Below, piece after piece: positions 1-4,722 of a stretch of 8,581 bases of DNA. Every line of letters begins with the position of its first letter. Within the stretch, counting starts at the first letter, position 1. The translations under genes were made by a program, and so were the position numbers. Under the pieces are notes generated by a model that was given only the letters and a program-made list of their open reading frames with translations, was not told the DNA's origin and ran no database searches. Source of the DNA: an uncultured Sutterella sp. (GTDB lineage: Bacteria; Pseudomonadota; Gammaproteobacteria; Burkholderiales; Burkholderiaceae_F); assembly GCA_900552915.1 (NCBI GenBank), contig USBS01000079.1:1-8581 (forward strand), given 5' to 3'.

Positions 1-335
1 CACTGCTCGGAGCCGCTCGACTCGGCAACATCGGTACATTCTTCCCGGACACGGATCCGGCCTATAAAGGCGCTGACAGTGCCGTGCTTTTGAAAACTGC
101 GTATGAAGCCGTGCGCGAAGCCGGCTGGACGGTCGTCAACATCGACACCGTGGTTGTCGCACAAAAGCCCAAGCTCAACCCGCACGTACCCGCCATGCAG
201 CGCCGCATCGAAGAGATTCTGGATTTAGAAGAAGGCACGGTGTCCGTCAAGCCTAAAACCAATGAAAAGCTCGGGTTTGAAGGAAGAGAAGAGGGGATTA
301 GCACCCAAGCCGTGGTGCTCCTGCAGAGCTTTTGA
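1..335 (+). CDS. ispF: 2-C-methyl-D-erythritol 2,4-cyclodiphosphate synthase, C-terminal part
   Basis: IspF converts CDP-ME 2-phosphate to the cyclic diphosphate MEcPP and CMP in the cytosolic MEP route to isoprenoids. The window opens inside the gene, in reading frame 3, and about 110 codons remain of a protein usually near 160. Visible family blocks are LLGAARLGNIGTFFPDTDP, then YKGADS, then the AQKPKLNPHVPAM segment, which corresponds to AQAPKMLPHIPQM in E. coli, and finally NEKLGFEGREEGI near the C-terminus (family form TEKLGFTGRGEGI). The frame ends in TGA at 333-335. The N-terminal metal-binding Asp and His residues lie outside the window. In many proteobacteria ispF follows ispD, which would be upstream and cannot be seen. 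Family assignment is firm; only the missing start limits the entry. Confidence 0.96.
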   Translation, partial: LLGAARLGNIGTFFPDTDPAYKGADSAVLLKTAYEAVREAGWTVVNIDTVVVAQKPKLNPHVPAMQRRIEEILDLEEGTVSVKPKTNEKLGFEGREEGISTQAVVLLQSF

Positions 336-376
336 TAAAATCGCGCATCCTAAAGAACAACCTTTCGGAAACGACC

Positions 377-853
377 ATGGCTCAATCCACCAAACGCGCC
401 GTGCGCGCCGCCGCAGGCGAATTCAATCAGCTCACCAACGACGAGTTGCGCGAACGCGTTCAAAAGCCTCTGACGGAAAGCGAATTTGCGGGCATTCAGC
501 GCGTGTATGCTCAGCGCGGCATGAAGTTTCCCGAGGAGCACGGCGAAGTGACCGAGGATCCGACGCCCGGCACGCGCGTGATTTCGCTCGAGGAGTTCGG
601 CAGCGCCGACTTCGGTCTGGAAAAGCGCAAGACCGGCATGGGCTGGCCCGAAGCCGTGGCCGTGATCGTCGGCATGGTAACCGCCGTGATCTTCTATCAG
701 AAGTCGTTTCTTACGGCTACATTCCTGGGCCTTGGCATTGCCATGGCCGTCTACGGCATTCTCGTGTTTGCCCGCAAAAACTGGCGCGAACTCGCCTTCA
801 AGTCCGGCAAAATCGAGGAAACGCCGGTCGGTAAGAAAAAGCGCAAGCATTAA
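377..853 (+). CDS. small membrane protein with two predicted helices, function unknown
   Basis: I do not recognise this 158-residue protein. Residues 1-85 are charged and hydrophilic (MAQSTKRAVRAAAGEF at the start). Two hydrophobic stretches follow at about 90-106 and 111-131, separated by a short QKS turn that suggests a helical hairpin. The tail is basic and ends KKKRKH. Both termini are therefore probably cytoplasmic. I chose ATG 377 because the protein then begins 41 bases after ispF. An in-frame TTG at 332 would overlap the ispF stop but adds a 15-residue extension with no visible merit. The ribosome binding site is weak (GGAA about 7 bases upstream). Its position behind ispF and before a terminator suggests it is the last gene of that transcript. 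The function is not inferable from what I can see. Confidence 0.7.
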   Translation: MAQSTKRAVRAAAGEFNQLTNDELRERVQKPLTESEFAGIQRVYAQRGMKFPEEHGEVTEDPTPGTRVISLEEFGSADFGLEKRKTGMGWPEAVAVIVGMVTAVIFYQKSFLTATFLGLGIAMAVYGILVFARKNWRELAFKSGKIEETPVGKKKRKH

Positions 854-874
854 GCCGAACCGCACAAACCGCGC

Positions 875-908
875 AAGCCGCCGTCGGATTCTGTCCTGCG
901 GCGGTTTT
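875..908 (+). terminator. probable Rho-independent terminator after the ispF-distal gene
   Basis: CCGCCG at 878-883 pairs with CGGCGG at 899-904. The stem extends by A-U and G-U pairs into AAG on the left and TTTT (905-908) on the right, with a 15-nt loop. It lies 22 bases past the stop at 853 and is followed by a short T tract, so it fits a terminator of the plus-strand transcript. On the minus strand no T run follows, so it would not serve the convergent antitoxin gene. Confidence 0.65.
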
Positions 909-916
909 CGTTTGGG

Positions 917-1237
917 TCAGGCACGGATTACTTCAGGTTTCGAAAGAGACTTGGGCAAAAGTTTGCTGATGCGAGAGGTATCGACACGGTGCTCGGCCTG
1001 CCAAGCATCGTAGTCAGCTTGCATGCTCAGCCATGTGGAAGCCGTAGGGCCGCCAATTGCAGCAAAAAGCTTCACGGCCATGTCGGGTGTAATGGGACTT
1101 TCCTCGTTAAGGATACGAGTAACTGTACTCGGTGCAACTCCGATATGGCGTGCAAATTCTCTAGAACTGATGCCTAGCGCTTCCAGTTCTTCCCGAAGAA
1201 TGCTGCCCGGGTGCGGTGGGTTATACATTCTGGTCAT
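917..1237 (-). CDS. higA: HigA/VapI-type antitoxin, XRE-family HTH, apparently without its toxin
   Basis: This is a DNA-binding antitoxin of the HigA family, 106 residues, the usual length. The N-terminus MYNPPHPGSILREEL is the family signature. The helix-turn-helix spans roughly residues 22-45 (ISSREFARHIGVAPSTVTRI). The following PITPDMAVKLFAAIGG and WLSMQADYDAWQAEH blocks also match HigA. Such proteins neutralise the HigB mRNA interferase and repress their own promoter. ATG 1237 is preferred over ATG 1228 because it overlaps the stop of the preceding higB frame (TGATG) and has GAGGA 9 bases upstream. The toxin gene that should precede it is reduced to a C-terminal stub (1237-1287). A palindrome at 1299-1315 may be its own operator. 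The protein looks intact, so it may act as a solitary regulator or be on its way to loss. Confidence 0.9.
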   Translation of the reverse strand: MTRMYNPPHPGSILREELEALGISSREFARHIGVAPSTVTRILNEESPITPDMAVKLFAAIGGPTASTWLSMQADYDAWQAEHRVDTSRISKLLPKSLSKPEVIRA

Positions 1238-1287
1238 CAGTGATAGTCCTCGTAGTTAAGGATATAGGCGTCTCCGTTTCTCAAGAG
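1237..1287 (-). pseudogene. higB: C-terminal remnant of a HigB-type toxin
   Basis: Read on the minus strand, the frame ending at TGA (1239-1237) gives LLRNGDAYILNYEDYH. This resembles the C-terminal end of HigB/RelE-type toxins, where a GDAY...YEDYH or VDYH ending is typical. The stop overlaps the higA ATG by one base, the normal coupled higB-higA arrangement. Upstream, the same frame stays open for only about 17 further unrecognisable codons and then meets a TGA near 1338. There is no start and none of the RelE-like fold, whereas a full HigB is about 90-100 residues. The toxin has therefore been deleted from the inside, leaving only the tail. The assignment rests on a short stretch, but position and frame both agree. 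Confidence 0.75.
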
Positions 1288-1298
1288 AGTAGCAGTGT

Positions 1299-1315
1299 GT
1301 TGCGTGGTACGCAAC
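1299..1315. promoter_or_regulatory. palindrome, candidate HigA operator
   Basis: GTTGCGT at 1299-1305 and ACGCAAC at 1309-1315 form a perfect 7-bp inverted repeat around a 3-bp centre. HigA antitoxins bind palindromes in their own promoters, and this one lies about 60 bp upstream of higA on the minus strand, where a truncated higBA promoter would be. A TTGACG hexamer lies just outside it (minus strand, 1314-1319), but I see no convincing -10 at normal spacing. The operator role is inferred. Confidence 0.45.
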
Positions 1316-1398
1316 GTCAATTTAGTTAAAGCCGATAACCATCAGGCATGTAAGCCGCTGTCGAATACGATCGTTCGGCAGTTTTTCCGGCATACCGC

Positions 1399-1412
1399 TG
1401 AACGACCGTTCA
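1399..1412. promoter_or_regulatory. perfect 6-2-6 palindrome, TetR-type operator candidate
   Basis: TGAACG-AC-CGTTCA is a perfect inverted repeat of the kind bound by TetR/AcrR-family repressors. It is followed at 1415-1420 by TAGAAT, a plausible -10 element. It sits about 50 bp upstream of the start codon of the broken dehydrogenase at 1460, so it probably controlled that gene. No regulator gene is encoded nearby. Confidence 0.5.
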
Positions 1413-1459
1413 GATAGAATCGAATTGTCACACCGCCTTTTTGTTGGGAGAACTGTCTG

Positions 1460-1925
1460 ATGACTAAGGTATGGTTTGTGACCGGAGCCTCCAAAGGCTG
1501 CACCCGGTCCGGTTCCGTACCACACTTCAAAATTTGCCGTGACCGGTTTTTCCACGGCATTGGCCTTTGAGGTCGCCCCGTTCCGCATCTCGGTCACCAA
1601 TGTGGCGCCGGGAATGTTCAGGACAGGCTTTTACGCGCCGGAAAGTTGGAAAACGGAGCCCGACATCCATATTCCCGACTACGATCAATTCCGCTGGCAG
1701 AACCAATTCGTGCAGCAAGCTCGCCAATACGACCAGCCGGGAGATCCGGATAAATTGGCAGACCTCCTTCTGAAAGTCGCCGCCGCGGACAATCCGCCGC
1801 CGCATCTTCCGGTTGGAAAGGATGCCGTGCAGGCACTCGACACATACTGTCAGACAATTCAACGCAATGTGAATGCATGGCGAGATATGGCTACTCAGAC
1901 TGCGTACGAAAAAGAAGAGTTGTGA
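1460..1925 (+). pseudogene. short-chain dehydrogenase (SDR) with large internal deletion and frameshift
   Basis: SDRs are cytosolic NAD(P)-dependent oxidoreductases of about 250-290 residues. The N-terminus is present from ATG 1460, preceded by GGGAG at 1446-1450: MTKVWFVTGASKG, which is strand beta-1 plus the first part of the TGxxxGxG cofactor loop. After codon 13 (about 1494-1505) the sequence jumps to the active-site region in another frame: Tyr at 1518-1520 and Lys at 1530-1532 of YHTSK, then FAVTGFSTALAFEV, SVTNVAPGMFRTGF and a normal C-terminus ending at TGA 1923-1925. About 130 codons are missing, including the rest of the Rossmann fold and the catalytic Ser. The original frame stops at 1568-1570. 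The C-terminal part could be read from GTG 1539 but would have no cofactor site. The substrate is unknown. Confidence 0.88.
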
Positions 1926-2130
1926 TTGTCGAAAACAAGCGCAAGGCCGAATTCGGTACGCGCCGATACGCGAGAGTGAAGAGGCAGTGTCAGGCGTTTC
2001 GTCCGTCAATCCGCGATGCTCTTTCATTATTCGTTTTATGCATAGCGAAAGTCTTATCACCGTTATAAGCAGTAACTTCAATAGGTTAGATAGAAATAAT
2101 TAGTCCCTTTGAGTGGAATCATTTTTACTT
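1926..2130. other. gene-free spacer, nothing recognised
   Basis: I find no supported gene, RNA gene or clear terminator here. The base composition turns AT-rich towards the transporter promoter. A weak 5-bp inverted repeat (CTTAT...ATAAG, about 2054-2070) is too short to call. The stretch probably holds 3' debris of the damaged dehydrogenase locus and upstream control sequence for the transporter. Confidence 0.4.
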
Positions 2131-2168
2131 CGAAAAATTTCGAAATGTAAAAAACTTTTTCCTATGAT
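2125..2168 (+). promoter_or_regulatory. imperfect palindrome and -10 element before the transporter gene
   Basis: TTTTAC-TTCGAAA (about 2124-2136) is mirrored by TTTCGAAATGTAAAA (2138-2152), a near-perfect inverted repeat with a 2-base bulge. A good -10 hexamer TATGAT lies at 2163-2168, which puts the right arm of the palindrome over the -35 position (TTCGAA, a poor -35). That overlap suggests a regulator-binding site controlling the promoter. A T-poor, AT-rich stem is less convincing as a terminator. Confidence 0.5.
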
Positions 2169-2210
2169 CGGCTCGTTCCAACAACATCTCATCAATAGGG
2201 AGAGAAAGAG

Positions 2211-3586
2211 ATGACTAAAACCTTAAGGAGCTGGCTGATCGTGCTGGGCCTCGGTTTGGTGATCTGGATGCTGCCGTGTCCGGATGGCTTAAGTCCGAAT
2301 GCCTGGACGCTCTTTGCCATTTTTGTTGCCACCATCGCCGGCTTTATTCTGCAGCCGATTCCGATGGGCGCTGTGGCATTCCTGTCGCTTACGTTCTGCG
2401 CCATTTTGGGAGTTCTCAAAACCAAAGACGCCCTAATGGGCTTCGGCAACGGCACCATCTGGCTCATCGTTTGCGCCTTCTTTCTGTCGCGCGGCTTCAT
2501 CAAGACGGGGCTCGGGCGCCGCATTGCCTTCTGCATCATCAAGGCAATCGGTAAAAGCGCCGTTTCGCTCGGCTTTTCGATTTGTCTGGCCGAACTCGCG
2601 GAGGAGGCGTGTTCTATCCGATCGTGCAGTCGCTTTCGAGCGCTTTCGGCTCCGAAGCAAACTCCAACGCCGGCCGCATCGGCAAATACCTGATGCAGGT
2701 GGGCTTTCATGCCGACGCCGTCACGTGCACGATGTTCCTGACATCTATGGCGGGCAATCCGTTGTGCGTCGGGTTGGCTGCAAGTGCCGTCGGCGTTGAG
2801 CTCACCTGGATGCAATGGTGCATTGCCGCCATCGTTCCGGGTTTGATCTGCCTATTCCTCGTTCCGCTTGTGCTTTTGAAGATTGCGCCGCCCGAACTGC
2901 GCAAGATTCCCAACGCGCGCAATCTGGCTGCCGAGGAACTCGCCAAAATGGGACCGATGACCTTCCAGGAAAAGGTTCTCGCCTTCGTGTTCGTCATGTG
3001 CCTGCTCCTTTGGGCTACGGGCAGCATCACCAAGCTCGGCGCAACGCCGATCGCTATGGTTGCCGTCTCGATCATGCTGATTGCGGGCGTGCTCACTTGG
3101 AAGGATGTTCTGTCTGAAAAAGGCGCCTGGGACGCCATGTTCTGGATGGGCGGACTGATGGCTCTGGCCACCGCGCTTGCCAAGTCGGGCTTCATCAAGT
3201 GGGCTGCCGCATTCATCGCGAGCGGCATTTCTAACGCTCACATGGGTTGGATCGCTTCCTTCATCATCATTTCGCTGATTTACACCTATTCGCATTACTG
3301 CTTTGCCTCCGTCACGGCTCGAATTTCGGCCATGTATGGCGCCTTCGTGGCGGTGGCAGCCGCCTGCGGCGCTCCGGCACTGATGGTTGCGGTTGCTTTC
3401 GGCATCTTCGCCAACCTGCCGATTTCGCTCACGCATTACGGTAACGGCGCGGCTCCCGTGTATTTCGGTGCGGGCTACGTCTCGCAAGGCGAATGGTGGA
3501 GAAACGGCTTCATCATCACGACGATCAACACCGTCATTTGGATGACAATCGGCATGGCTTGGTGGAAGGTAATCGGTCTTTACTGA
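2211..3586 (+). pseudogene. DASS-family dicarboxylate/tricarboxylate transporter, broken by a frameshifting deletion
   Basis: DASS proteins (CitT/TtdT-type antiporters, INDY) move di- and tricarboxylates across the inner membrane. The N-terminal part runs from ATG 2211 (AGGGAG 8-14 bases upstream) in one frame through several hydrophobic helices to SLGFSICLAEL, near 2600. The rest continues from RGGGVFYPIVQSLSSAF in a second frame to TGA 3584-3586. It includes SAMYGAF and SLTHYGNGAAPVYFGAGY, both strongly typical of this family. At the junction (about 2586-2605) family members carry roughly ten more residues containing the first Ser-Asn-Thr motif that lines the substrate/Na+ site; here it is gone. 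The first frame runs on to a stop at 2691-2693. A second segment, ASVTA (about 3305-3319), probably corresponds to the second SNT-like loop. Without unusual recoding no full transporter can be made. Confidence 0.88.
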
Positions 3587-3620
3587 TGCCGACTGAGCTG
3601 CTGAACGCTCTTTCATAGTC

Positions 3621-3660
3621 AAAGCCGTCGAGCAAACTCTATTTCTCGACGGCTTTTGCT
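3621..3660 (+). terminator. strong Rho-independent terminator after the transporter gene
   Basis: AAAGCCGTCGAG at 3621-3632 and CTCGACGGCTTT at 3645-3656 form a perfect 12-bp stem with a 12-nt loop, followed by TTTTGCTT. It lies 34 bases after the transporter stop. The A-rich left flank means it may also end the convergent phosphopantetheinyl transferase transcript on the minus strand, though the T tract there is shorter. Confidence 0.9.
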
Positions 3661-3705
3661 TGGTTATGCCGATACACGATAGCTTTTGCTAAAAAACACG
3701 GGGGA

Positions 3706-4392
3706 TCAGATTTCGACAAAGACCGAACCGGCGGACAGTTTGAGTTCCGAAGCCATTGCATTCGGTTCGAAGACGGATATTTCAACTGCTGCGGGTTTTT
3801 GAGACACAACGGTCAAAAGCGTCGAGCCGTCTCTGTAAAACCGCGCGGCACAAGGATTTTGCGGGTCGCTGCCGACAAACGGCTCAGAACAGTCCGAGGT
3901 AAAAGGAAGATTCATCTTGACCGCAGACTCGTACATTCCGAAAAACCGATAGAAATCAAGCACCTGATTTTGAGAGGCGTCCCAGTGGCGCTTGGCAAAG
4001 AGCCGCGTAAAGAGCGCTTCGTTAACGCGAGCCGGGTTGATTACTTCCAAGTCGAACCCGAAGGATACGGTTCCGATTCCTGCGCCGATCCATGTCTTCG
4101 TGTGAGAAATGCCCGTGCAGGAGAAACCGCAGCCGGCAATCGAAGGCGCGCGAGGAGGAGATTCCGTCATCACGGCCGACGGCTCGGCTTCAAGAAGTCG
4201 GGCTAGCAGGACTCGAGACCAAAGAAACTCCGAGCGGCGCTTCTCACTCAGGAAAGTCTCGGCGCGCTGCACGGCCTGCGGCGAAATCAAACCGCAAAGC
4301 GCATGCGCGGGAGAACTCGGGATGCGCGGCATCAGGGCGATGCGAAGCACCTCGCGTTCGGGCGTACAAGTCTTGGTGTTCATGGGGTTCAT
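3706..4392 (-). CDS. 4'-phosphopantetheinyl transferase, Sfp superfamily
   Basis: These cytosolic enzymes transfer phosphopantetheine from CoA to a serine of acyl or peptidyl carrier proteins. The order of motifs fits the family. A conserved His lies in FSCTGISHTKTWIGAGIG, the Mg2+/CoA-site motif is FGFDLEV (Asp and Glu present), and FGMYESAVK stands for the (W/F)xxKE(A/S)xxK motif, keeping the Glu and the last Lys but with Tyr at the first Lys position, which varies in the family. At 228 residues the length is normal for Sfp-type enzymes. The frame is open back to 4449, but I prefer ATG 4392 (AGGA about 14 bases upstream) or ATG 4383, because the extension MARCFGCFFLVFC is non-conserved and lies in promoter-like DNA. 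No polyketide or peptide synthase genes are adjacent, so the carrier protein is unknown. Transcribed divergently from the hydrogenase operon. Confidence 0.85.
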   Translation of the reverse strand: MNPMNTKTCTPEREVLRIALMPRIPSSPAHALCGLISPQAVQRAETFLSEKRRSEFLWSRVLLARLLEAEPSAVMTESPPRAPSIAGCGFSCTGISHTKTWIGAGIGTVSFGFDLEVINPARVNEALFTRLFAKRHWDASQNQVLDFYRFFGMYESAVKMNLPFTSDCSEPFVGSDPQNPCAARFYRDGSTLLTVVSQKPAAVEISVFEPNAMASELKLSAGSVFVEI

Positions 4393-4456
4393 TTTCTCAT
4401 GGACAGTCCTGCAAAAAACTAAGAAAAAACACCCAAAGCAGCGTGCCATAACCTGA

Positions 4457-4515
4457 TATTTATTAAAACATTTGAGTGATAGTTATTTGTTTATAAATAA
4501 TTGACCTCCTATAAT
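4457..4515 (+). promoter_or_regulatory. promoter of the hydrogenase operon with AT-rich inverted repeat
   Basis: A perfect TATAAT (4510-4515) lies 17 bp downstream of TTGTTT (4487-4492), giving a reasonable sigma-70 promoter with transcription starting near 4522. Upstream, TATTTATTAAAACA (4457-4470) and TGTTTATAAATA (4488-4499) are imperfect inverted copies of each other; the second covers the -35. Such placement suggests a repressor or redox regulator site. I could not match it convincingly to an FNR or Rex consensus. Confidence 0.6.
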
Positions 4516-4530
4516 TGCAAAGAGTGATGA

Positions 4531-4596
4531 ATTGGCAAAACTCTGCTGTTTTCCAGGCTTTTTATGCGGTTTCGGATTTAAGTAGAATTTGCCAAT
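4531..4596 (+). repeat. 9-bp perfect inverted repeat in the hydrogenase leader
   Basis: ATTGGCAAA (4531-4539) and TTTGCCAAT (4588-4596) are exact reverse complements separated by 48 nt. They lie just after the predicted transcription start, so in RNA they would close a large stem-loop at the 5' end of the leader. No known riboswitch class is recognised in the enclosed sequence. Confidence 0.5.
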
Positions 4597-4626
4597 CTTT
4601 CAAGTTCGACCATCAATGCAAGCTGT

Positions 4627-4669
4627 GCCGGCGCACAACTAAAAAAGATTTCCCGCCGGCTTCGTTTTT
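4627..4669 (+). terminator. terminator-like hairpin inside the hydrogenase leader (candidate attenuator)
   Basis: GCCGGCG (4627-4633) pairs with CGCCGGC (4654-4660) across a 20-nt loop and is followed by TTCGTTTTT. It faces the hydrogenase operon on the plus strand. The only gene upstream, the phosphopantetheinyl transferase, points the other way, so there is no plus-strand gene for it to end. It therefore could stop leader transcripts at about 150 nt unless overridden. Confidence 0.6.
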
Positions 4670-4714
4670 GCTCCTGCCCGTGAGGCTGCTCGAGCAAAAA
4701 CCCTGCAACAGGAG
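4665..4714 (+). promoter_or_regulatory. mutually exclusive leader pairings around the ribosome binding site
   Basis: TTTTTGCTC (4665-4673), which includes the U tract of the hairpin just upstream, is the exact complement of GAGCAAAAA (4692-4700). The overlapping CTCCTG (4671-4676) is the exact complement of CAGGAG (4709-4714), which contains the Shine-Dalgarno sequence of the gene starting at 4723. Both cannot form at once. One leaves the ribosome binding site open and the other hides it. A short CCTG/CAGG hairpin (4702-4712) could also cover it. Regulatory function is inferred. Confidence 0.45.
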
Positions 4715-4722
4715 AGAAAAAC

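Noticed and set aside
350..865. Long open frame on the minus strand opposite the small membrane protein
   Set aside because: It mirrors the plus-strand gene, is rich in Ala, His and Arg with no recognisable domain, and has no plausible ribosome binding site. The plus-strand frame has coherent membrane segments.
1322..1600. Minus-strand open frame in the place where higB should be
   Set aside because: Its translation has no RelE/HigB features and overlaps the dehydrogenase start and its palindrome on the other strand. The real higB trace is only the short in-frame tail.
2582..3586. Downstream transporter half as an independent gene starting at TTG 2582
   Set aside because: It lacks the N-terminal helices and the first substrate loop, has no ribosome binding site at that TTG, and continues exactly where the upstream half breaks off, so one broken gene is the simpler reading.
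4471..4485. FNR/ANR box in the hydrogenase promoter
   Set aside because: TTGAGTGATAGTTA matches only the left half of TTGAT-N4-ATCAA; the right half fits poorly. A Rex-type site in the same spacer was also too imperfect to call.
4527..4722. Possible leader peptide starting at ATG 4527 in the hydrogenase leader
   Set aside because: The frame is open and has three Cys, but the start lies only about 5 bases after the predicted transcription start, it has no proper ribosome binding site, and it runs on out of frame into the flavoprotein gene instead of stopping in the leader.
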